Origin: Caldilineaceae bacterium
GTDB taxonomy: Bacteria > Chloroflexota > Anaerolineae > Caldilineales > Caldilineaceae
Reading direction: 5' to 3'
DNA length: 64,000 nt
Assembly: GCA_020634755.1 (NCBI GenBank)
Contig: JACKBC010000016.1
Span: forward strand, 1 to 64,000
Shown: positions 38,860 to 47,621 of the stretch, in pieces
Numbering within the stretch: the stretch's first letter is position 1
Layout of the letters: the number at the start of each line of letters is the position of its first letter
The notes under the pieces: model-generated
Seen by the model: only the letters and a program-made list of their open reading frames with translations
Databases searched by the model: none
What the model was told of the DNA's origin: nothing
Translations under genes and position numbers: made by a program

Positions 38860-40128
38860 ATGCCCAATCTTGATTTTGAAGGACAAAATACACTTTACGC
38901 AACCCACGGTTTGCACGCGTTTGCGGCGAAGTGTCCCCCCCAGCTAGTTAGATATGGATTGCGCTACTATTCAAAATATGGAGATGTAGTAGTCGATCCC
39001 ATGATGGGGAGTGGAACAACTATCGTAGAGTCAAAACTTATGGGGCGAAATGCGATAGGTTATGATCTTGATCCGCTATCTACATTATTGGCAGGTGTAA
39101 AGTCAACAGAGATTCAAGATGAGGCATTAGCCAGTGCAGCTGAACAAATAATTGCCTCAGCTAGAATTGATTTTGAACTATGGTGTTCATATCCAGACAC
39201 ACCGAAGTTAGCATCTAGAGCTACTCCCCCAGATTTTCGAAATCGAGATTATTGGTTTTTACCTGAAGTTGCTGCAGCACTATCACTGCTTTCTTACTAT
39301 ATATCGGAAGCAGATACAACTGAGAATGTACGACACTTCTGCTGGATAGCCTTTTCATCTTTGATACTTGCAAAGAACAGTGTAGCTAATGCACGCGACA
39401 TTGTACACTCTCGACATCACCATAAACATCATGACCAAGCTCCGGACGTTATAACAAAGTTTTCTCAGCGAATTACTCGAATGAGAAAGCAAATGGCAGA
39501 ATACCGTCAGCTAAGTAAGAAACACGAAACAATAAAGACGAAAGTAGAAAAAGCCGACGCACGTAAACTTCCACTTGACGATGAACAAGCTGATTTAGTA
39601 TTTACATCACCACCATATGTCACAGCCCTTGATTATCCTCGCGCTCACTTCCTCGCTATACCGTGGATGTATGATGTTTTGGGCCTTGAATTATCTGATT
39701 ATATTAAGCAAGCTCCTATCTATATCGGTAGCGAACGTGGAAGTCAACCTCGTACCTTAGAGATCGATCCAGAACTTTCTAAACATAGCTTATCAATGGA
39801 TACCCTCGATAAGCTAACTGTTAAATCGACACGACACGCGAAACTCTTATATCGTTATATGGTTGATATGCACTCAAGTCTAAACGAAATGAGTAGGGTA
39901 TTGCGCACACATAAGCACATTATTATCGTCGTGTGCCCCTCTCACATGAGAAAAGTAGATGTTCCTACACACGATATTTTGGTAGAATTGGGCCGAGACG
40001 CTGGCCTCAAACTAAAACAGAAACACACTCGGACCATAAGTAAACGAAAACGCATATTGCCATACATGAAGGAAGCATTTGGTCAGCGGATGAGTACAGA
40101 ATACGTCCTTGTTTTTCAGAAACGATAA
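38860..40128 (+). CDS. DNA N4/N6 methyltransferase (defence island)
   Basis: A 422-residue amino-methyltransferase on DNA. The order is motif X/I first, DPMMGSGTT (46-54) followed by GYDLDPLS, then motif IV TSPPY (249-253), i.e. the beta-group layout, although I cannot name the base or target site. NTLYATHGLHAFAAK at the N-terminus matches the family often annotated as N-4/N-6 DNA methylase. The long middle part (about 90-230, HSRHHHKHHDQAPD) may recognise the target or a partner. It is the first gene of a compact AT-rich operon; codon use and composition differ from flanking genes, suggesting horizontal transfer. No restriction endonuclease of ordinary type is next to it. Confidence 0.82.
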   Translation: MPNLDFEGQNTLYATHGLHAFAAKCPPQLVRYGLRYYSKYGDVVVDPMMGSGTTIVESKLMGRNAIGYDLDPLSTLLAGVKSTEIQDEALASAAEQIIASARIDFELWCSYPDTPKLASRATPPDFRNRDYWFLPEVAAALSLLSYYISEADTTENVRHFCWIAFSSLILAKNSVANARDIVHSRHHHKHHDQAPDVITKFSQRITRMRKQMAEYRQLSKKHETIKTKVEKADARKLPLDDEQADLVFTSPPYVTALDYPRAHFLAIPWMYDVLGLELSDYIKQAPIYIGSERGSQPRTLEIDPELSKHSLSMDTLDKLTVKSTRHAKLLYRYMVDMHSSLNEMSRVLRTHKHIIIVVCPSHMRKVDVPTHDILVELGRDAGLKLKQKHTRTISKRKRILPYMKEAFGQRMSTEYVLVFQKR

Positions 40129-40140
40129 TGGGATTCCTAC

Positions 40141-40782
40141 ATGCAAGAAGTTAGCCAACGAAAAGCGCAAGGAGACGATTTTCATAGACGAGTGCTGGCA
40201 GGAGATCCGACAGCTACAGCCGAAATTGCAGATGCATATTTATTCCCTTTAGTTGAAGCCTTAACTAAGCGGGTTCCTCAATCGTACGATCCCCACAACG
40301 TCCCCACGGCAGTTGAAGACGCTATACTCAATTATTTCCAAAAACCAGAGCAATACGATCCTGATAAGGGTAAGAGCCTATTCAGCTATTTGCATATGGC
40401 TGCATATGGCGACTTACTGAATTTGTTTGATAAACAGCGTCGGCAAACTTCAAAATTGGCATTTCAGGATTTTGTCGAAGTTTCCGAGTACGATTCGGAA
40501 CTTATAGTAGAAGCAGTAGGTAAGGATAATTTTGAAATCTTACTTGCTGAACAATGGGTATCCATTTGGAGCCAGATTCGTGAAGTGCTGCCAGATCCGC
40601 TTGACCAAGAGATTTTGTTTTTAATGATGGAGGGAGAACGACATACGCAAGTCTTTGCGGATGTACTTGGACTCCTTAATATTTCATCAAATGAGCAGAA
40701 GCGAGAAGTAAAACGGACCAAAGACCGGATCAAAAAAGTGATTACACGTCGATATAAGCCAGCGGATTTCAAAAATGACTAA
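40141..40782 (+). CDS. Sigma-70-like protein (defence island)
   Basis: A 213-residue protein resembling a small sigma-70 family factor. The N-terminal part DDFHRRVLAGDPTATAEIADAY is typical of ECF-like region 2 beginnings; AVEDAILNYFQKPEQYDPDKG and SLFSYLHMAAYGDLLNLFDKQRRQ correspond to the region 2 helices that bind -10 DNA and core polymerase. The C-terminal half has a possible region-4-like HTH (EGERHTQVFADVLGLLNIS then KREVKRTKDRIKK). No anti-sigma gene is adjacent. The stop overlaps the next start by eight bases. It may drive this island's transcription, or be a sigma-fold adaptor. Identification is good, role inferred. Confidence 0.7.
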   Translation: MQEVSQRKAQGDDFHRRVLAGDPTATAEIADAYLFPLVEALTKRVPQSYDPHNVPTAVEDAILNYFQKPEQYDPDKGKSLFSYLHMAAYGDLLNLFDKQRRQTSKLAFQDFVEVSEYDSELIVEAVGKDNFEILLAEQWVSIWSQIREVLPDPLDQEILFLMMEGERHTQVFADVLGLLNISSNEQKREVKRTKDRIKKVITRRYKPADFKND

Positions 40783-41230
40783 TCAAAAATCCATGACGAA
40801 GCAAGATCTGCTGTCAAACTTTGCATTGCGCTTGGCATCGGATGATCAATTTATGGCAAGCGTTATTCGTAAATATCAGCAGCAAGAAAGACTTAACCTG
40901 AGCGAATTTATGAATAGGTTCAGTATTTCAGAATCGCAACTATCGCGCTTATCTCTGTGTAAACGGCCGAGTTCTGAGGCAGCAGAATTTAGAAAGCAAG
41001 TCAAGCAGATTGCAGATTATATCGGTGTCGAGTTCTACTCTCTTGTCAGCATGATCCGTCAAGTAGATAGTTTAGACGCACTATCCCAACTACCTTCGCT
41101 TGAGTCCACCGACCAAGCGACCTCATCAACTCAAATTTTCCCCGCACTTGCCGCAGCCCGAGATCATGATGAGTTAGACACCATGCATGAACCTCAAGAT
41201 GATATTGAAACCGATAATGATATTGAATAG
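40775..41230 (+). CDS. Small HTH-like protein preceding the ImmA/IrrE gene
   Basis: A 151-residue protein with a predicted helical N-terminal half: NLSEFMNRFSISESQLSRLSL has the spacing of a helix-turn-helix and is followed by helices ADYIGVEFYSLVSMI. The C-terminal 50 residues are Ser/Thr/Asp-rich and probably disordered. Gene pairs of an XRE-like regulator with an ImmA/IrrE protease are common in phage and mobile elements, where the protease cleaves the regulator to induce genes. The present protein is more divergent than ordinary XRE. It overlaps its neighbours on both sides. Confidence 0.6.
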   Translation: MTNQKSMTKQDLLSNFALRLASDDQFMASVIRKYQQQERLNLSEFMNRFSISESQLSRLSLCKRPSSEAAEFRKQVKQIADYIGVEFYSLVSMIRQVDSLDALSQLPSLESTDQATSSTQIFPALAAARDHDELDTMHEPQDDIETDNDIE

Positions 41231-41954
41231 TCTTAGTCAAAACGCTGTAGATATATTCTGGCAAAGATGTGGAGCAGCCGAGTTTTCTTATGATTTATTC
41301 CCACAACTCATTGAACTGGCTTTCCCCATAAAAATTGTCAGATTGCCAACGTTAAGCCTCCACAATATTGAGATCTGGTTAGCTCGTAGAGGTGGGAATT
41401 ATACTTTCAATTGTCAAAGCAGAGCTGTAAGGGGGTGTTTGGTTGCTTACAGCGGCAAAGGAATACTATTCATTGACAGTCAAGATGAGCAACAACAACA
41501 AATTTTCACTATTGCACATGAAGTGGGTCACTTTTTACTCGATTATTGGATACCAAGACAAGATGCAATTGCCAAGATGGGTAGCGAGATAGAAGGTGTG
41601 TTGGACGGCCACAGAGATCCTACTCATGGAGAGCGACTTAAGGCTCTGTTTAATAAAATCTCCGTTGGAATTCATATAAATCTGATGGAGCGGGGTACTC
41701 TGTCGAATTCGGATATATGGGAAATTGAAGACAACGCAGATCGTGTTGCACTTGGTCTACTTGCACCACCTGACCTGCTGCAACCTGCCATCGATGCTCT
41801 AGTAGGATCTTATGAGGAACGACTTGTTACCCTATCGTCGATACTGAGTGAGCAATATAGCTTACCCAATATAATTGCTCAGGGGTATGCCGTATCTTTA
41901 TTGAGTCACTTCGGACACGGAAACTCTTGGGTTGAACGGATGGGCCTTAGGTAA
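41217..41954 (+). CDS. ImmA/IrrE family metallo-endopeptidase
   Basis: A zinc protease of the ImmA/IrrE (COG2856) group. The HExxH motif is IAHEVGHFLLD (His101, Glu102, His105), with the third ligand probably in the ENADRVALGLL region, as in family members. Residues before it (GKGILFIDSQDEQQQQIFT) match the beta-strand lead-in. In IrrE/ImmA systems the protease is activated by DNA damage and cleaves a repressor. The start is set at 41217 (inside the previous gene's end); an in-frame ATG at 41187 is the alternative. Its pairing with an HTH-like protein supports a derepression switch for the island. Confidence 0.82.
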   Translation: MILNSLSQNAVDIFWQRCGAAEFSYDLFPQLIELAFPIKIVRLPTLSLHNIEIWLARRGGNYTFNCQSRAVRGCLVAYSGKGILFIDSQDEQQQQIFTIAHEVGHFLLDYWIPRQDAIAKMGSEIEGVLDGHRDPTHGERLKALFNKISVGIHINLMERGTLSNSDIWEIEDNADRVALGLLAPPDLLQPAIDALVGSYEERLVTLSSILSEQYSLPNIIAQGYAVSLLSHFGHGNSWVERMGLR

Positions 41955-42029
41955 ATCACATTTGTCGAACTTTCGAGGAGCTTGTCGGAATAGTTGATAG
42001 AAGGTTGACTAAGCAAGCGAAGGTATAAG

Positions 42030-43214
42030 ATGGTAGGTGCAACTACGATGGATGACAAAACCAGTTTTTCAGATTTTAAGAAAGCGTTTGGCGAGGAGTT
42101 CAGTGAAGCTATTAATCCTGATAACTGGACTCTTGGGGAAGATCTGGCGGAAACATATGAGCGCATTGAGCGTGAAGTGGCAAAAGCCTTGGAAGATGAG
42201 AATAGATACCGTAAGCAGGTCAGAGAAACTGTCTTTGCAAAGATACGCGAGAGTTCAGATTTAACAAACGCCGGCGTATATAAAGTTCAACCAGCGCATT
42301 TAGAAAAAGTGCAAAAAGGGCTATTGTTCAATGGTGGTGTTGAAGCGTGTGACGGAATAAATGCTGTTCACGATACTTTGCCGCTGACCATAACTCAGAT
42401 AGGGGTATGTTTAGTTTCTTATAATGGTCAACAAGGAGCATGGGCACATCGTCTCTTTCGAAAAGATTTGCGTGAAGAGCTTTCTAACCCAATTGATGAA
42501 GCGATAGAGATATTGGAGAGGCGTGCAAAGCGTGAAGGAGTACAACAAGACGGCAATCGACTTAGCCAATTAGCTCGACGTGGTATCATGGCATATGCAG
42601 AACGTGCAATCCTAAGTAAAAAGTCTTCTGCACCTTGGCGAATGGGACACGGTAGCCCAGCACCGTATGAATTATTAACAGGTCTTTGGTCTTCACAGGG
42701 TGAAAGATTACAAGTTAGCCTTGACCTAATCCAGTGGTTTGTCGATCACAAGCGCTTTGTGTTTGTGCCAAGTGCCCCTGGCAAACGTCATTTGTTAACA
42801 ATTGGCAATGCCTTAAACCCCCTAGAGTATGTTGTTTTGCACTCTATGCAGCCAGATATTGACGATATGATCATCAAAGGCGGCTATCGCGATGGAAGTG
42901 GAGCTCTTCCACGTATGAAGCAGTTTGCTAATGAAGTTGCGCCAAATATCGCAATGGGTTTGTTTAGAGTTTGGGAGGGCGCGCCGCCATATATCTTTTA
43001 TTCCCACGTTGATTGTACAGAAATGGCTGCTCATATTGCAATCGCTGATAGCTTGCTCCAGGAACATCGAGGATTTCCGATGCTAATTGACTTAGCTGAT
43101 ACCGTCTGCAAAACAACTTTCGGCGTTGATAGTTTTTTGACATCTGTACAACAAGCTTATACCGAATCTGGACAACCCTTTCGTTATCTGAGTGAACGTG
43201 AAACTCGTTACTAG
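42030..43214 (+). CDS. Candidate NurA-like nuclease, partner of HerA
   Basis: A 394-residue protein adjacent to, and 18 bases upstream of, a HerA-type ATPase. Similarity to NurA nucleases is suggested by the layout: an N-terminal acidic site GGVEACDGINAVHDT (compare the VDGS site of NurA), a basic middle (LRRRAKREGVQ region), and a C-terminal YSHVDCTEMAAHIAIADS... RGFPMLIDLADTVCKTTF, which resembles NurA's closing helices. The catalytic residues are not proven. Known HerA-NurA pairs resect DNA ends in archaea and occur in bacterial defence. GAAGG precedes the ATG at 42030. AT-rich like its neighbours. Confidence 0.6.
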   Translation: MVGATTMDDKTSFSDFKKAFGEEFSEAINPDNWTLGEDLAETYERIEREVAKALEDENRYRKQVRETVFAKIRESSDLTNAGVYKVQPAHLEKVQKGLLFNGGVEACDGINAVHDTLPLTITQIGVCLVSYNGQQGAWAHRLFRKDLREELSNPIDEAIEILERRAKREGVQQDGNRLSQLARRGIMAYAERAILSKKSSAPWRMGHGSPAPYELLTGLWSSQGERLQVSLDLIQWFVDHKRFVFVPSAPGKRHLLTIGNALNPLEYVVLHSMQPDIDDMIIKGGYRDGSGALPRMKQFANEVAPNIAMGLFRVWEGAPPYIFYSHVDCTEMAAHIAIADSLLQEHRGFPMLIDLADTVCKTTFGVDSFLTSVQQAYTESGQPFRYLSERETRY

Positions 43215-43232
43215 AATACCTGGAGATACATT

Positions 43233-45089
43233 ATGAATCGCAACGGATTTGAAAATGGCCACAACTACTCTAAAGATGATATCTATCAAATGCCAACTGA
43301 TTTCATGGATAGAATTGAAGAAGAAATCGACATGACTGACGGAGAGTGGGAAGAGGACGAGGGGTTTGAGGGTGCTGTTGGACGTACAATGTTCGATACC
43401 CCTCAAAGCAAAGACAATACGATTACCGTATTACTTCCTAAAGATACTATTTCTCTAGTTCCGTCTCAGTCTCTTGTGCGCATATTTAGCCGTGATGAAC
43501 GGATATATATCGGCATGGTTGTTGAGGGACCATTTTCTGAACCAGATGGACTGCGTGCTGATTCACCTATCGTTGTAACTACAACGGTACGTGGTACTAT
43601 GTTCATGCCGAAATATCACGGACGGGTTCAGGTTGCAATTATCACTGAAGAGATAGATGGCCGCGCAATCCCGCCTCGATTCAGACCGCTTCCTAATAGC
43701 CCGGTTTTCGTACTCGACGAGGCTGAAACGGCAGAAAGGTTAAAGCTATATGGTGAAGTAACGCTTGGTTTAGCTATAGGATATGAAGAGTTGCCTGTAT
43801 CTCTTCCAACTTCAAAGAAAAACGTTTTTCCCAAACACGTTGGTATCCTGGGAACAACAGGTGGTGGAAAGTCTACAACCGTCAGTGGGTTAGTAAAGAA
43901 CCTGTCTGAAGCAGATGTTGCGGTCATCCTGTTTGATACAGAGGGTGAGTATACAGCCATTATGAAACCTACACAGGATGCAAACATGCTTGAGGCATTG
44001 AAGCTCCGCAAGCTCGAAGCTCAAGGTGTTAATGCTGAAAAGATCCAAATTTATCATCCAACCGGACGAGAAACAACCAGCACAGAGTTCAGAAATACAA
44101 CCGAATTTAGTCTAACTTATTGTAATTTATCACCATACACTGTGTCAGAGATTCTTGACTTCAATGAAGCCCAGCAACAACGATTCTTAAAAGCTTATGA
44201 TATTGCAAAACGCGTCCTCATGAGGCTCAAAATATTTCCTAAAAACAACGATGAAAAGACACAACTTCTGGAACTAGACGAAATGGTCACTGGATATCCT
44301 CGTCTTACCCTTCAAATGATGTATGACATCGTGAGGGCATGTGCTGACAAAGTCGCGAACGAACCAGAAGATAGTATCAGGTTTTTTACCCCTGAGTTCA
44401 AGACCAAAGCTGGTAGAGATACTGTTCTCGAAGTAATAAATGCGGAAAACTTACCCAGTAACCAATGGAGTTGGCGTAAGGTCCAAGGAAGCCTAAGTAC
44501 GCTATTAAGACTAAAAATATTTGATGATAAGGATAATGGTTCACCTGATTATAGCCGTATGACGCAGCCCGGCAACGTTTCGATTATCGATTTAAGTGGG
44601 ACAGATTCTCCTCACGTTAATAATCTCATTATAGCGGAACTGCTAAGAGGTATTCGACTACAACAAGAAGAAAACTATTCTGCATCAAAGGTCGGTGAGA
44701 CAAAACAGAAAGTTGTCGTAATCATTGAGGAGGCACATGAATTTATGTCATCAACCCGCATTAAACAAATGCCAACACTGAGAGAACAAGTAGAACGCAT
44801 TGCACGGCGTGGACGCAAACGGTGGCTTGGGCTTGTGTTTGTTACACAGTCACCAGAGCATCTGCCAAATGAAATTCTTGGGTTGATCAACACTTTTGTC
44901 CTGCACAAAATAACGGGAACTGAATTGCTAAGTCGCCTAAAACGAAGAATCGGCGGGGTCGACGATAGTCTCTGGGACCGATTACCCAATTTGGCCCCAG
45001 GTCAAGCAATTGTCAAATCTGAGAGTCTTAGCCGCCCTATGTTGGTAACTATTGATCCAACTCCATGCAAACTACTCATGATCGACTAA
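43233..45089 (+). CDS. HerA-type FtsK/HerA-superfamily ATPase (defence island)
   Basis: A 618-residue hexameric DNA translocase. The N-terminal beta-barrel (HAS-like) domain is about residues 60-190; Walker A is GTTGGGKST near 205-213 and Walker B is VVVIIEEAHEF near 493-503. Sensor/arginine-finger-like segments ARRGRKRWLGLVFVTQSP and LHKITGTELLSRLKRRIGG follow, as in HerA. The acidic stretch EEEIDMTDGEWEEDEG near the N-terminus is unusual and may bind a partner. GGAG before ATG 43233. HerA supplies the motor for a partner nuclease; the preceding gene is the obvious candidate. Confidence 0.85.
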   Translation: MNRNGFENGHNYSKDDIYQMPTDFMDRIEEEIDMTDGEWEEDEGFEGAVGRTMFDTPQSKDNTITVLLPKDTISLVPSQSLVRIFSRDERIYIGMVVEGPFSEPDGLRADSPIVVTTTVRGTMFMPKYHGRVQVAIITEEIDGRAIPPRFRPLPNSPVFVLDEAETAERLKLYGEVTLGLAIGYEELPVSLPTSKKNVFPKHVGILGTTGGGKSTTVSGLVKNLSEADVAVILFDTEGEYTAIMKPTQDANMLEALKLRKLEAQGVNAEKIQIYHPTGRETTSTEFRNTTEFSLTYCNLSPYTVSEILDFNEAQQQRFLKAYDIAKRVLMRLKIFPKNNDEKTQLLELDEMVTGYPRLTLQMMYDIVRACADKVANEPEDSIRFFTPEFKTKAGRDTVLEVINAENLPSNQWSWRKVQGSLSTLLRLKIFDDKDNGSPDYSRMTQPGNVSIIDLSGTDSPHVNNLIIAELLRGIRLQQEENYSASKVGETKQKVVVIIEEAHEFMSSTRIKQMPTLREQVERIARRGRKRWLGLVFVTQSPEHLPNEILGLINTFVLHKITGTELLSRLKRRIGGVDDSLWDRLPNLAPGQAIVKSESLSRPMLVTIDPTPCKLLMID

Positions 45090-45305
45090 ATTTCTATATC
45101 TCCAAGATGCTTTGCGGGTTCTTGCCGAAGCATCTTTTCATAATTCTATTACTAGTTGAAAATCCACCATCTTGCGGTCTGTTGAGCGATAATTGTCCGG
45201 CATAGTCTCGCCTATCTAAGGATTGCACCAAGTTTAGTGGGCTTGATATAATAATGGCACAGAATTGCAAATAAATTATCAGTTTCAGAAATATTTGTGT
45301 GATTT

Positions 45306-45815
45306 ATGCCCTTACCAGAATTCAATACGGCGGGTGATTTGCCACCCGATATATACCAAGCAACATTGCAAGAAGTGATCGATAGATTTGGCACAGATAC
45401 CGTCAGACGTCAGGTCATGGCATTGCGGTTAGAGCGTATCTACCAAATAGCGACAGAAACTGGTCATTTGGCGCGCTTTATCGTTTTTGGTTCCTTTATA
45501 ACTGATAAGCCGGAACCGAATGATGTAGATGTGTTCATGTTGATGGAGGATACGTTTGATTTTGATGCGTGGCATTGTAGAGATTGTACCGGAGGAAAAA
45601 TGATTGCAAATGATAACGAGTTTCAAGTAACGTTTGATCGCATCGCTCGTTTCCAAAGACAACTTGCCCACCTACGACAGGTTGAAAAGAATCCAGCAAA
45701 CTATCGTGCATCTGCATCAGGTTTTTTGGCAGAAATTGATCGGATGCAATTACAGGTGCGTGAATATCTAAGTCTGCATCCAGCTGATCTTGTAGCGGTG
45801 CCTGAGCCAGCATAG
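45306..45815 (+). CDS. Stand-alone nucleotidyltransferase-fold protein
   Basis: A 169-residue protein with the minimal nucleotidyltransferase signature FIVFGSFITDKPEPNDVDVF: the G-S motif followed by an Asp-x-Asp after the expected spacing. The C-terminal part is helical (FDRIARFQRQLAHL, FLAEIDRMQLQV). A CRDC pair with GGKMI follows the catalytic site and is not typical, so metal or redox binding is conceivable. Similar single-domain proteins (MNT-like or DUF6932-like) occur in toxin-antitoxin and defence loci. It stands 216 bases after HerA with its own spacer, so it may or may not belong to the same operon. Terminal residues AVPEPA are unremarkable. Confidence 0.62.
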   Translation: MPLPEFNTAGDLPPDIYQATLQEVIDRFGTDTVRRQVMALRLERIYQIATETGHLARFIVFGSFITDKPEPNDVDVFMLMEDTFDFDAWHCRDCTGGKMIANDNEFQVTFDRIARFQRQLAHLRQVEKNPANYRASASGFLAEIDRMQLQVREYLSLHPADLVAVPEPA

Positions 45816-46116
45816 TTTTTAAATGAACCAACCACTATTGGAGCAAGTATCTATCGTTTAGCATACGTACGGGTTGGCGCGAATCCGCACGCAAGGTGGG
45901 GCTGGTCGTATAGCGTCTTGGTTCTTCATTGGGTTGTCCGCGCCAACATTCCGTGCAAGCGACTCGGCTAAATTGGCGCGACTTGGCAGTTGGTCGCCCG
46001 CTTTGACACAGTCTCATTCGTCACGTGATCTGTCCCCGCATTCGCCGAGCGCCTGACGATTGCGTTCGCCTCTCTACAGCACAAGATACCGTCCTTGCAA
46101 TTTTTTTTGAAGATCA
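45816..46116. other. Spacer with a GC-rich patch after the nucleotidyltransferase
   Basis: About 300 bases that are more GC-rich than the island (45865-46070). Only shadow frames are present. I see no tRNA, hairpin terminator or mobile-element terminus here, though this is where the right boundary of the island would be expected. Confidence 0.35.
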
Positions 46117-46541
46117 TTAAGGGCCAAGCTCCGACTGCTCTGCTTCTAATGTTGTGAACATCTGCTTAGATAGCTCAGCATATTTTTCGGGATCTTCGAC
46201 AGCATACCATGTAAAACTATGTCGATGACAAAACCAGATATGCCCACCCAAGCCGAGTACTCCTTGGTGTATCCACGCAAATAGGATAACCCAATGGCCG
46301 ATAGAGAGATAAAAGTACGTAAATCCCAGGGTGCACAATTAGTTTGGCAAAAAACTTCCACCTCGGCCAGACCAGCCCCCAAGAGATCGACGCGAGCATC
46401 AGCAGAGGAAGGATCGAAAGTCCTACATCCCAAGCAACTGCCGTGAGATCTTGCTTTGTCGTCGTGAGCGAATAGACCGCAAATAAGGGAATGGATGCAT
46501 ATACTACTAAAAAAAACGATACTTATTATCCTTGAATACAT
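46117..46541 (-). pseudogene. Decayed small membrane protein gene
   Basis: Hydrophobic segments continue across frames on the minus strand: MYSRIISIVFF, then after an apparent shift at the poly-T tract VVYASIPLFAVYSLTTTKQD, ILPLLMLASISWGLVW and IYVLLS, and after a second shift SIGHWVILFAWIHQGVLGLGG and a soluble C-terminus (YAVEDPEKYAELSKQMF). Joined, this would be a four-helix membrane protein of about 140 residues. Two frameshifts make it a probable pseudogene, unless the reads are wrong. I do not recognise the family. Confidence 0.45.
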
Positions 46542-46616
46542 TCTATACTACTCCGCCGGTAAGCTCGGCGTTGGCTTGGATCCCAAAGTTCCGCAAGCAG
46601 ATAAGTGCACAACAGC

Positions 46617-47402
<786 letters not shown>

Positions 47403-47515
47403 CTCGCTCGAATAATCCGCCACGTTCTCCTCTTTCAAAAATATAAATCACAGATTTCGCAGATTACACAGATTTTTGTTCTGGCTATAACAAAATCTGC
47501 ATAAATCTGAGGTCT

Positions 47516-47552
47516 GAGCTTATCGAAGGCCAGTGTTCCCTTCGATAAGCTC
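47516..47552. repeat. REP-like hairpin with GCTTATCGAAGG arms
   Basis: Perfect 14-bp inverted repeat (47516-47529 and 47539-47552, GAGCTTATCGAAGG arms) followed by AGGGAACG; related in core to the elements at 4681 and 6810. It lies between the SDR and ketopantoate reductase-like genes. Confidence 0.65.
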
Positions 47553-47621
47553 AGGGAACGGGTTGTTAGTAACAAAAGTTCTTTGAAATCTGAGTAATCT
47601 GTGGATCAAAAATGGAACGAT

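Noticed and set aside
38860..45815. Integrative element or prophage
   Set aside because: No integrase, recombinase, tRNA, att-like direct repeat or structural phage gene could be found, so only 'island' is supported.
46146..46541. 131-codon intact hypothetical protein on the minus strand
   Set aside because: The hydrophobic pattern continues in other frames, which favours a frameshifted membrane-protein gene over this frame alone.
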